From positions 62,001 through 126,000 of the forward strand of contig JAMFTG010000048.1 of NCBI GenBank assembly GCA_023974075.1: a DNA stretch of 64,000 nt, in the 5' to 3' direction. This DNA comes from Chaenocephalus aceratus. Its lineage: Eukaryota > Chordata > Actinopteri > Perciformes > Channichthyidae. The notes beneath the pieces are model-generated. The model saw nothing but the letters and a program-made list of their open reading frames with translations. It was not told the DNA's origin and did not search any database. Numbering within the stretch: position 1 is the first letter of the stretch; every line of letters begins with the position of its first letter. Positions 10,712 to 21,659 of the stretch are shown here, piece by piece. Position numbers and translations under genes: made by a program.

Positions 10712-12049
10712 CAGAGGTGGGACCAAGTCATTGTTTTGCAAGTCCGAGTCAAGTCTCAAGTCTTTGCGCTCAAGTCCGAGTCAAGTCTCAAGTCTTTGCG
10801 CTCAAGTCCGAGTCAAGTCTCAAGTCTTTGCGCTCAAGTCCGAGTCAAGTCTCAAGTCTTTGCGCTCAAGTCCGAGTCAAGTCTCAAGTCTTTGCGCTCA
10901 AGTCCGAGTCAAGTCTCAAGTCTTTGCGCTCAAGTTCAAGTCAAGTCTCAAGTCCTAAACTTTGACAAAACGAGTCTTAAACAAGTCATTATGTGCTTTT
11001 AACCAAATGTAATGACATTGATCAACAGAATAATACTTAATAATCAAATTGCTCTTTATTAGTCACATTAATAATTGAATAATCAATTTTCTCTCTGCTG
11101 GTAAAGTAACGTGTTTTTTTCTAATTTAAGAGGGATCAGTAAGGTAAGGCTACCGTGACGGTTTGATTCAGAAGGAGTTTCATGTATAAGATCCCTGATG
11201 TTGAGGTGACAGAATGTTTATCACTGTGTACAACATGTTATAAGGGACCCACAATCCATCTTTATGCAAGGGATAATGTGCAGCGAGCGGGCTCTATCGG
11301 GAAAAGAACACCGGCATCTAGATCCCTCTGCAGGTGGTACTTTAACTATATTTTGATGCTAATACTTTTGTACTTTTACTTGTAACATTTTGAATGCAGG
11401 ACTTTTTATTGTAACCGAGTATTCCTACACTCTGGTACTTTTGTACTCAAGTACAAGATCTGAACTTCTCCCACCTCTGACAGTAGTGGTTACCAAAATA
11501 AAGGTAACCAAAAAAGGTTATTTTAATTTTACAAATCTTGCACTCAGCTTTGCTTTCTCCAATATCATTGAAAAGCAGCCAGATGCTGCTTCTTTTTTCG
11601 GTTTTTGCTCATTTCTTGACTTTTTCCGACGCACTTGCATTTAAATCCGTCTCCCCGTCGCTCTGTGCAGCTGGCCTGTACCACTACACCTGCTGTGCCC
11701 CCCACCCTTATTTCACATAATGGTATGAACCTAGTGTATCCTCGCATATGATTGGCCGCATGGTGGCCCAGCTAAATAAAGTCCCGCCCCTGCCTGCAAG
11801 GATTCTCAGCAAGAGTAGGAGCGGCTGAAGATTCTGCTCTCCCCGACGGGAGTCTTCTCTGCTCTTCTAACGGCAGCTCGCGATCGGCGTGTTGGAGACC
11901 CCTGAATTAAATGATCAAGTCACCTCAAGTCAGAAGACTCAAGTCCAAGTCAAGTCATGTTAATGTGTTATTTTATAGTTTATAGTCATCAAATTGATGA
12001 CTCGAGTCTGAATCGAGTCCAAGTCATGTGACTCGAGTCCACACCTCTG
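10712..12049. mobile_element. hAT-type element, 1338 bp
   Basis: Ends CAGAGGTGGGACC...ACACCTCTG are flanked by a perfect 8-bp duplication CTGTATAG (10704-10711 and 12050-12057). It has no transposase. It holds a 32-bp minisatellite and, at about 11330-11480, a piece of another hAT whose end reads CCCACCTCTGAC. Confidence 0.85.
10739..10955. repeat. 32-bp minisatellite, about 6.5 copies
   Basis: The unit contains CAAGTCCGAGTCAAGTCTCA and then AGTCTTTGCGCT. The repeats are nearly perfect. The unit is built from the hAT subterminal words AAGTC and GAGTC. Open frames across it are repeat artefacts. Confidence 0.9.
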
Positions 12050-12427
12050 CTGTATAGTATGTGTATTCACTCTCTGTCCTACACGGCTTTTTGGAGCTCC
12101 TGCCCCCCCCCCCTATGAGCCCACTGTACTCTGATTGGTCAGCTCGCCCACTCTGTTCTGATGAGTCCACCACCGTTACAGCGGAACATCAGTGATTATG
12201 TTTCACAATGGCGTTTGTTAGCAATCATAAAATGACACCAGTAAGGACAAACAGGTGAGAATGCTGCGTGGGGTCTGGATGCCGTGTTGAGGGGACGTTG
12301 CGGGGCTCGCTGCTCCGCCCTTTGAGGCTCGGGAGCAGACAGTGTGAGCTGGATTACTGGTGTTGTTCCCTGGTTGCTGCGTGGGGTCTGCGAGACAGCA
12401 CCGCGGCTGAGAAAATATAAGGTTGAG

Positions 12428-12448
12428 TGAGTGTGTGTGTGTGTGTGC
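12428..12448. repeat. Short (TG)n microsatellite
   Basis: About ten TG units, no further significance seen. Confidence 0.8.
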
Positions 12449-13619
12449 GGAGCTCCGCGGATTTGTCCATTTGGACTTTGTTACGTCAGTATGCCCCGGA
12501 AGAAAAAATGGAAAAAGAAAAATCTCCAACGAGGCGTTCTGGGGCAGCATAGATGTTACGTGCTCCCCTCCAGTCCTCCAGACCTCCTTGCGTATGCCGG
12601 ATTGCTTGTGTGAGTAAACGGCTGTACTTCAATAAATGATTGTTATCAAGTACTGGTTTTTGCGTGTATTATTTGATGTTGCAGGTCTCTCCACGATTCA
12701 CTACCGCAGAGTAGAGGGCGGGTCGTAGCAATAGACACATCTTTTCTGTGTTAGAGTTGTACTCTCTACTGGGTGTACTTTGAGGGATTGTGACTGCAGA
12801 CCGTTTGCAGAAAAAGCTACATAACACACAAGGGGACGGGTAATAACAGGAAAATCATGACATGGGACCTTTAACATGCACTGTTCAGAGGAGACTGTGT
12901 GAATTAGGCCTTCATGGTCCAATTGCTGCAAATATCCACTACTGAGGATGAACAACAAGAAGACGAGAATAGTTTGGGCCAAGAAACACAAGGATTGGAC
13001 AATAGGCCAGTGGAAATCTGCACTTTGGTCTGATGGGTCCAAATTAGAGATTGTTGGTTCCAACCTCCGTGCCTTTGTGAGACGCAGAGAAGGTGAGCGG
13101 ATGGTTTCTGCATGAGTGGTTCCCACCGTGAAGCATGGAGGAGGAGGTGAGATGGTGGGGGGAGGGGGGCTTTGCTGGTGTCACTGTTGGTGATTTATTC
13201 AGAATTCAAGGCACCCTTAACCAGCATGGCTACCTCAGCATTCTGCAGTAGCCAGCAAAATATAAATCATATTCTGGATTTGTTAACACTTCTTTGTTTA
13301 CTTGATAATTCTAGTTAATGTGTTATTTTATAGTTTTGATGTCTTCAGTATAAATCTACAAAGCAGAACCAATTTAAATGAATAAAAAAAACTTTGAATG
13401 AGAAGATGTGTCCAAACTTTTGACTGCGTCTAATACTAGTGTATATGTCTCTCAAAATATATATTATGTATATGTATATATTATGTGTAAGTATATATAT
13501 ATTAGGGATGCACGATAATTATCGGCCCGATAATTATCGGTCCGATATTAGGAATTATGACGTCATCCCGATAAACCCGATAACAGTATTAATAGTCCCG
13601 ATAATATACAATATATTTT

Positions 13620-13850
13620 TTGGGTAAAAAAAAAGAAAAAAATACTGCGGCGTGGGTGGATTGGGATGAGGGGCGATTGTTTTTCACTCGGCTCCTCCCG
13701 TTTTGCCAGTACTGTGGTATTAGTGTTTTAGGAAGAGGGGAGTTCTTCACAAATCCAGCGCTCCCTAATACTTCGAACTTGATCAGTCACCTGAAACATC
13801 ACCATCGCTACGATGGTGTGTTAAAAGCGTACGAAGACAATAATACAATA
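13620..13850 (+). pseudogene. hAT transposase BED zinc-finger fragment
   Basis: The frame carries CQYCG, then NTSNLISHLKHHH, the Cys-x2-Cys ... His-x-His pattern of a BED finger used by hAT transposases to bind transposon ends. It runs into a TG microsatellite (13856) and has no catalytic domain. Confidence 0.6.
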
Positions 13851-13852
13851 CA

Positions 13853-13855
<3 letters not shown>

Positions 13856-13885
<30 letters not shown>
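13856..13885. repeat. (TG)n microsatellite
   Basis: About 15 TG units inside the short hAT. Confidence 0.9.
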
Positions 13886-13888
<3 letters not shown>

Positions 13889-14246
13889 AACTCAAGGCAT
13901 AACAACAACAATGCACGTAAGGTCTCTCTCTCGCTCGCTCGGGCCACACATACACACACCCTCCCGGTCCTCCAGATGGCCAGTCGGTGCCTGCCGGTGA
14001 GCGTGGAAGTGTGGCGGGCGGCAGGAGCGGGGCTGTCAGCATCAGCTTGCAGATGGCATTTTAAACTCGATGCGCTCTGAAACTACGGGGCGGCCAAGGA
14101 AAAAAAATACACATGCGTTAAAATAATTAGTGGCGTAATTTTTTTTTTATTATCGGTTATCGGTATCGGTCTTGATAAGCAGGAAGTTATCGGTATCTGT
14201 ATCGGTTTCAAAAAACCAATATCGTGCTTCCCTAATATATATATAT

Positions 14247-15340
14247 TGTAGTGCCGAGAGATAGGGAGTCAGAGGCGGTGCAAGGAAGGTGCAAAAGGGA
14301 ACTTTATTTGAGAGCAGCTAAGGTCATGTTGTCCGGTTGCAGTCCGGGAAGAAGAGAGTGAAGTCAGGAGGGCACACAATATATATAGTAAACCCATAAC
14401 ATGTCCGTGTGGGAACAAAAGCCCCAACTGTAGTTCCATGTATGAATTATGTCCCAGTGTATTAATAGGTGGTCACCACACAAGCCCCCCCAGAATTCAA
14501 ACATGGCAAAAAAATCCTTGCGTCCGAGGAGGAAGCACCACAGGGGCCGAGGAGGGTGGGGTCGCAGGTGAGGGCCGGGCCATGGAACGGGCCGACGAAA
14601 GGGGGCCGCAGGAGAGGTAGGGGCCCTAACGAGGGCGAGGGCACCCCCATCTGGGACGGCCGGAACGTCACCTGCCTGCGCTCATCTCTGAAACCAGACC
14701 GTGTAAACAGGCTGGTGTTTCTTGCAAAAAATCTTTAAGAGATGACATGAGCAGCCCTACCAGCATTTGCCATGGTGGCCAACATTTTTTTATTTGGTCT
14801 TGAATTGTAGTTCAATATTTATTTCCTGTTACTTCTGGACCATGACGGTTGGCCAGCCTTCATCGTTTAACTGAGTGGAATATGTTGAATATGTTTTACC
14901 AAAATGTTGGCTATATGTTAAGGAGTTTTCAGTAGGTTGTGACAGGGCACTGAAACATATTTGATTTAATTTATTTTGGTCTAATTTATTTGTATTTATC
15001 ATATTAATAATATATGTTTAGTATGGTTTTGGAAGTGCGCTCCAACATATTTGTTGATCTTGTTTATTGGTAAAATATTATTTGTTTTAAAGTTCAATAA
15101 ATGGTCAATGAATAATCGTCAAAATAATCGTGATATCAATTATTGACCCAAATAATCGTGATTATAATTTTTGCCATAATCGCACAGCCCTAGTCATGTT
15201 GTCCGGTTGCAGTCCGGGAAGAAGAGAGTGAAGTCAGGAGGGCACACAACATATATAGTAAACACATAACATGTCCGTGTGGGAACAATAGCCCCAACTG
15301 TATGAATTATGTCCCAGCGTATTAATAGGTGGTCACCACA
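14247..15340 (+). mobile_element. Short LTR element with hAT cargo
   Basis: A 234-bp LTR (14247-14480, TGTAGTGCCGAG...GGTCACCACA) is followed by 0.7 kb and a partial second LTR (15192-15340) with the same end. The flanks carry a 4-bp duplication ATAT (14243-14246 and 15341-15344). The interior codes no retroviral domain; most of it is a hAT fragment that has replaced the start of the second LTR. The same LTR family occurs as a solo copy at 18666-19976. Confidence 0.7.
14650..15191 (+). pseudogene. C-terminal end of a hAT transposase plus right terminus
   Basis: The frame ending at 14738 reads SLKPDRVNRLVFLAKNL, typical of the hAT dimerisation (hATC) C-terminus found in ZBED-like transposases. 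The following noncoding stretch ends in CATAATCGCACAGCCCTAG, a hAT-type terminus. The left end is missing. Confidence 0.65.
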
Positions 15341-15344
15341 ATAT

Positions 15345-15999
15345 ACAGAATATATTATAAATACATGTTGGCAATAATTGATTGATGAGATTTTACATTA
15401 ATATATTTTAACGTTTTAATTACTTAATGACCTTTGTACTAGTTCCCCTATTATTTATCAAGTAACATTTTAGATGTGTTTAATTTATTATTAAACATAT
15501 TTATCGATTTATTTATTTATGAATTATTCTCACGCCATTTGAATTAATCCAAAGTATTTGTTTTTATTTGCTTTTACGCATTTAAAAAGAAAAGGTGAAT
15601 AAAGAAGCACATTAAAACTAAAGTATCAATGTATGTCACATTTAACCAACTAGTGCCTACATGTATGGGTAATATTTAAATCAGCACATTAAATGGCATA
15701 TTATTCAATCCATGTATGTTTATAAATATATTTATTTTGGTAGGTTTGCTCTTCCGTAATACATTTGAATTATTATAATAAAGTACATGTGTCTAATAAT
15801 ACGTACATACTTTTACTTAAATAAGATAAACTTAAAGATATGAAATGCTTTAACTTGTAATGGAGGATTTTCACAGTGTGGTGTTTGCACTTTTACTTAC
15901 CTGCAGCAAGTGCTGATAAAGGGTCTAACGTGTTATTAATGTGATAATAAAGTGTTACTGAAGAGTTTAAAGTGTTAATTAAGGGTAAAGGGAACATAC
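15345..15999 (-). other. Intron 1 of copy A next to exon 1, with possible second donor
   Basis: 15665-15999 matches copies B (31110 onward) and C (58340 onward). In A the reading frame stays open past the first donor to a second good donor, GCAGGTAAGTAA near 15898, also in phase 1. Confidence 0.6.
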
Positions 16000-16192
16000 C
16001 TGCTCTGTGTATCCGAAGCTGAGGCTGTAAAACAGCGTCCAGAAGTTTCTGGAGTCTCTTGTTCTCCTCTTTGGAAAGAGACAGCTCCTCCTCGAGCTCG
16101 GCTATCGTTTTTTCAAACAGAGCAAATATCTCTTCAGCAGCAGCAGTGACTCGCTGCTTCTTCAACGACAGCAGCATTTGGACTTTACTCAT
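16000..16192 (-). CDS. C2H2 zinc-finger protein, copy A, exon 1 (coiled coil)
   Basis: Encodes the 64-residue N-terminus, MSKVQMLLSLKKQ onward, then a Leu/Glu/Lys heptad-like coiled coil (IAELEEELSLSKEENKRLQ) and LDAVLQPQLRIHRA. It ends in phase 1 at a GTATGT donor, matching exon 2 at 9396. Start choice: the ATG before SKVQ at 16192 is present in all three copies, while an upstream in-frame ATG at 16249 exists only in A. This N-terminus is typical of percomorph zinc-finger clusters and probably mediates dimerisation. Copy A has two extra Ala codons (TAAAEE against TAEE in B and C). Confidence 0.8.
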
Positions 16193-16490
16193 GTTTCCTA
16201 GATCACCTTTTCCTGCAGACTCCGTTAAACACACCGTTTCTCTCTCCATCAAACTCTCAATCTGACTAGCGTTGCTAACGTGTTTCCAGCTAGCATGCTA
16301 AGCTAGCTCCTATAGTCCGAGGTAAACGCTCCAGAAAAAAGAGCACAGAGTCCATTCAGAGGTTTATCCAAACACAGAGATGATGGATCAGTAGAGCTGG
16401 AGCTCACACACACTTTCTCAGGAACACAGAGAGAGAACCGTAGCGACGAGACGCCACCTCGATCCAGGTTAGAAAGAGCTGGGAACTTCA

Positions 16491-16515
16491 CTTCCGGTGC
16501 GGTTTGAGGACGTCA
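16491..16515 (-). promoter_or_regulatory. ETS-type and CRE-like sites upstream of copy A
   Basis: Minus-strand GCACCGGAAG (16491-16500) followed by TG is an ETS/GABP-type site, and GACGTCA lies at 16509-16515. Both, and their spacing, are kept in copies B and C. This suggests a TATA-poor housekeeping-style promoter about 300 bp upstream of the start codon. Confidence 0.5.
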
Positions 16516-16596
16516 AAATAAAAGCGGGAAGGATTTCTTCTTTTTGGTTTTAAGAACGATTGGCATCCGGACGTTGCCTTAACACCTACTACTGGA

Positions 16597-18471
16597 CAGT
16601 GTTGGGTGTAAAGCGTTACAAAAGTAACGGAGTTACAGTAATATATTACTTTTGGCTTTAACGAAGTAATTTAACGCATTACTAATGAAATGTGGGTAAT
16701 ATATTACCCGTTACAATGCCCAGTAACGCAGTTACAACACATTTTAACCCGAAATTAAATGGTGTTTTGTTTTTTAAGAATGTACTAACATAGCGAGACA
16801 TTCCGACACCAGACAAATTGTGCGGGTAGATTAGTATACCTGGTGTTTACCCTTCAGGCTTCGCGTCGGAATCTTCGGGGCAGTTGAATGTTATGCACCC
16901 TCTATTCAAAAAGAGAACGGAGCGAAATATACTAACAACAAATTGTGTCAGGTGAGCGTGACCTGCTCCGCTGCGCGTGCATCATTTCCAAATGATCCAC
17001 AGCAGTGATACACATCTGTGGATAATCATGTATACGAACATGGTTAAAGCAACCATCACTAAACGCCAGCAACACTGCATCTACTGCAGACAGTAGCAAC
17101 AGGTCAGATGGGGACATCACGTTACCCTCCGTTGTGGACACTAGCTTACTCCCGCCTGACTCGCCGCCCTCAACCACGGAGCAGCTACGCCGCCCCTCTG
17201 CGGCCCGCAGGTGCCAGGATACCACGGCAAAACAGAGCCTGCCCAGGTATATCGAAACAAGTACCCACCTATACAGTGGGGTTAGGCGGTTATTTTGCAG
17301 CTCGTGGTATACAAATAGACAAGGGCTAGACTATTCATGTGAAAATTCTGCCATGCCTGTAGAAATGTTGGGTCAAAAATAATGCATACAATAGCACAGA
17401 TGCCTTCACCACGAATGGCTACAAAACTATCTCATATCCCAAGCTTATCAACAAGCTAATGTTGCAGCTGAAATGATCTCCAGGTCACAAAGTCAACCTC
17501 ACATGATGATACCAGTTTTCAAGCACAGTAAATATTCTCTTCCCAGAGTATATGATGGGACCAAGGTGATGTTTAGTACATGGTTTTAATAATACTTTTG
17601 CTTTTCAATGTTTGCCATTTCAAACCATGAGCTGGTTCAAATCATATTTGCCTCTATTTACAATATGTTCTCCTTTGTTTTATCAGTAGCTTTGAAGCTG
17701 TTGTGCTTTTCGTTGCCACAGTCCACTTTGGACTATATGACATATTTCAGGATTGCACTTTTAACTCACTTGACATGTTCTCACTTGCTTGGTTTCAAAA
17801 CATAATAAATGCCATAATATGTTCATTGGGACCATCAATACTATTTTTCATTGCTGTTGCTGGCCACTATTGCTCATGTAAACCTGCTACTGCTGCGCCC
17901 CCTGTAACCTCAGAGGCACCCTGAGTCATGTTGTTCTGGAGCCGGGCCTGCACACGGCCACATACTAAACACACTACAGAGCATATTCCGTGTCCTGTTA
18001 GTGTTTACTTCCTCTCTGCCTTCTTCTGGTGATTTATCTGACGTCCAGCGCTCCGTCTTTTAACCTCTTTTCCTTTATCTTTCTGGATCCTCCTTAGCAA
18101 CCTTCATTATAGTCCTTGACAGTGGTCTGTACTGCTGGATTAACAACGTGTCACATGTTAAGAATTTACAATCAGAATCGAGTATTCAACTAAGCTGTGT
18201 AATACAAGTTGTTAGTAGCCTTAATGGCCTACACAGTTGTTATGCAATACCACATCGCCTTTCACTGGATGTATAATGGGCTGCACTAAACTACATTTAC
18301 CTACCTAGCCATTCTTTTGCGGTTATTTTGGTGAAAGTAACTAACAAGTAACTAAAGTAGTGTAACTCATTACATTTCAGAGACAGTAATATTGTAATGT
18401 AACTTATTACTTTCAAAAGAGAGTAATAAGTAATATGTAATATATTACATTTTGGAACTTTCCCAACACTG
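16597..18471. mobile_element. hAT element upstream of copy A
   Basis: Ends CAGTGTTGGG...CCCAACACTG have a perfect 8-bp duplication CTACTGGA (16589-16596 and 18472-18479). Copies B and C have the uninterrupted target. The subterminal regions are rich in TAATATATTAC and GTAAC. No intact transposase; short frames at 17108-17382 are not convincing. Non-autonomous, private to copy A, within 100 bp of its promoter sites. Confidence 0.9.
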
Positions 18472-18665
18472 CTACTGGATCAATAATAAAACCACTCTTT
18501 CAAAACAAAACTATTATAACTAACAGAAAATACTCATAAAGGAAAAAGGGGAAATAAATAAATATCATTAAGCTAAACAGGTCGCAGTGCACAAATCAAA
18601 TATCTGTCTAGTGTTAGAAATCAAAATAAATGTGGATATGGCGTAATTTGAATTAAATACACTAT

Positions 18666-19976
18666 TGTAGTGCCGAGAGAAAGGGAGTCGGAGGCGGTGC
18701 AATGAAGGTGCAAAAGGGTACTTTACTTCAGAGCAGAAAAGGACGTGTTGTTGGGTCGTGAAGATTATATCACCTGATATATAACAAGTGTGTTACATTT
18801 GAATGGCAGAAAGTCTTGTTGCAATTTCCAGATATTAAAAGAGGCCCCTTGAGTTTCTCTGTTAATTATCAATAGTCTGTGCAAATAACAGGGGAAGCCA
18901 AAGGGGGATATCTCTCAGATTTAATGCAGTTACATTCTTGTTGGTTAATGAGGCATGACAGGCAGACCCATAAAGAGGCCTTGAGAATTGAGTCACACAG
19001 TTAAGAGAGACAATAGTCCTTCTGAATTATCAATACATGTATTCAGTCCAGTAAAGCAGACTCCGAGGTGAAGGGAAGTTCACAGAAGCCCTTAGGCTAC
19101 AAGAACAATTAACTTCTGTTAATGATAAAGAGGTGTGTGTGCGTTAAAGATGTTTGGGGAAGAAGTGTGTCTATTGGAGCAGCGAGATGATATTACTGCT
19201 CAAAACGATACCTGTACTTGTGTTTTATTGATTTCTTTGTTTTATTCTTTCATGTGTGAGTACTAAATGGCCACAACATTGTGAAGTAGTTTGCTTCAAT
19301 GTGCTTAAATTACTCTGTGTGAAATAAGGAGCAGGTTTGCATGACAGGAGACTAGAAATGATGGGGGAGGGGAGCAGAGAGGGAAGTCGGAAGAATGTGT
19401 GTGTGTGAAAGCTGCAGGAATACGAGACAGCGAACACCAGATGTGTTTGTTTTGCTTCAAACTAAGAGACTGTTTCCGGATCATCTCGGCTGGTGCGCGC
19501 TGATACGCTACGAAAGCCCATTGTTTGTATATGGGCCAATAGATGACCTGTATGGGAGTAGCATCCACACAGCTCCTCCCGTTGTTCTTACAATATCTGT
19601 TGAGTCCTTGTGTCCTGTCTCTTTTCCTCCTGCCGTCAAGATGATGATGTTCTCCCGGCATTTGGACCGGAGCAGGGGTGGGCCTATCCCTTTGAAAAGT
19701 GTATTGTATTCTTACCTTTTATCATTAAAGCAGATTATTGTTTAACCCTGTATCCTGGTTGTTTTGAGTTTTCCTTATTTTAAAACAAACTCATATAGGA
19801 TCGGCGCGGAGCAGAGATTCTGCTCCACAACAGTCGCAGCCCGGGAAGACAAGAGGACGAGAAGCAAGGAGGGCACACAATATATACAGTAAGCAACACC
19901 TATGTCCGTGCGGAAACAATACCCTTAACTGTAGTTCCATGAGTGAATTATGTCATGTTATACAGTGGTCACCACA
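18666..19976 (+). mobile_element. Solo LTR, interrupted by a second solo LTR
   Basis: The outer LTR is TGTAGTGCCGAG...GGTCACCACA, with 4-bp duplication CTAT (18662-18665 and 19977-19980). B and C have the empty site. Without the inner insert it is about 233 bp, matching the LTR at 14247. Confidence 0.85.
18759..19832 (+). mobile_element. Inner solo LTR, 1074 bp
   Basis: TGAAGATTAT...CTCCACAACA with 4-bp duplication GTCG (18755-18758 and 19833-19836) sits inside the outer LTR. It is a different LTR family from both the outer LTR and the retrovirus at 469. The plus-strand frame at 19395-19745 is not recognisable. Confidence 0.8.
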
Positions 19977-20343
19977 CTATTTAATTTAAATCAGTTTTAT
20001 TCTGAAAAAACCCGGAAGTTCACAATAACTATTAATACATGCATGTGCATGAATACGTAAAGAAGTATATTTGATTGTTTAAAGACTTATTATGTATTTA
20101 TTTATTACCTAAAACTATGTTTTTTTGTTTGTTGCTTCAGGGAAACACTGTGCCACTTGACCACTTTTTTCCAGGCAATATCATGCAAGTGTGCTCAGCT
20201 GTAAAATGATAAACCTAATCAATGTTTTTACCATCTACATGTACTGATATTTACAGGAAATGTTATGGGCAGAAGGGACACAATCAGGCTGTTAGGGCTA
20301 TTCCGTCTGACAGTGAGGACAGTGAAGGTCAAGATAGGGTTAG
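19977..20343. other. End of unit A homology
   Basis: Only the first 60 bp or so match 34285 and 59460 onward in units B and C; homology is then lost. No gene seen. Confidence 0.5.
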
Positions 20344-21268
<925 letters not shown>

Positions 21269-21473
21269 GGAGGAATGACGTGTTCAAAGATAACTTTCCT
21301 CTGTCGTCAATGAGCAGCAGACGGATATCAGGCTGTTAAGAGCTTTCCTTCCTCTTTAGATTATTAGTATGCATGATGAGCCAAACGCCAGTTATCACCC
21401 ATAACACAATAAAGTCATGTTTTTTAACAAAATATCAACTTTAAAAAAATAAAAAAACTATGGTTAAAGACCT

Positions 21474-21640
21474 GTTTTGCTGCTTATATTTTACTGACTG
21501 CTGCTTATATTCTACTGACTGATTATATTCTACTGACTGCTGCTTATATTCTACTGACTGCTGTTTATATTCTACTGACTGCTGCTTATATACTGACTGC
21601 TTATATATTGACTGCTTATATACTGACTGCTGACTGCACA
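21474..21640. repeat. About 20-bp minisatellite, 7-9 imperfect copies
   Basis: The unit is roughly CTGACTGCTGCTTATATTCTA, with shorter variants toward the right. It lies just outside the left edge of unit B. Confidence 0.85.
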
Positions 21641-21659
21641 GCAGAAGTGGCTTGATTTT

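Larger units (their letters stand above)
10589..12870. mobile_element. TTAA-flanked DNA transposon, non-autonomous
   Basis: TTAA duplications at 10585-10588 and 12871-12874 flank inverted ends AGGTCCCATGT...ACATGGGACCT. TTAA is used by piggyBac and Kolobok; the AGG terminus resembles the element at 59690-61127. No transposase was recognised. It contains a complete hAT (10712-12049). A short basic frame at about 12491 (MPRKKKWKKK) is not assignable. Confidence 0.7.
9930..13443 (+). mobile_element. Tc1-like transposon, split by nested insertions
   Basis: The terminal inverted repeats contain CAGTCAAAAGTTTGGACAC (left near 9940; inverted on the right near 13410-13430), with TA-rich ends typical of Tc1. 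The interior is a decayed Tc1 transposase reading plus: it begins near 10287 (MARTTQPSKEK) and soon hits stops; the later part lies at 12875-13250. A TTAA-flanked element interrupts it at 10589-12870. Exact outer ends are uncertain by about 15 bp. Confidence 0.8.
13503..14234 (+). mobile_element. Short hAT element with BED-finger remnant
   Basis: Inverted ends TAGGGATGCACGATA and TATCGTGCTTCCCTA are followed inward by ATCGG-rich subterminal repeats. The flanks are ATATATAT on both sides, consistent with an 8-bp duplication but inside an AT run. The interior has only a transposase N-terminus (13620-13850), so it is non-autonomous. Confidence 0.75.

Noticed and set aside
15893..16252. Start of the copy A zinc-finger protein at 16252 or 16249
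   Set aside because: 16252 is TTG; the ATG at 16249 is missing in B and C. The conserved ATG is at 16192.
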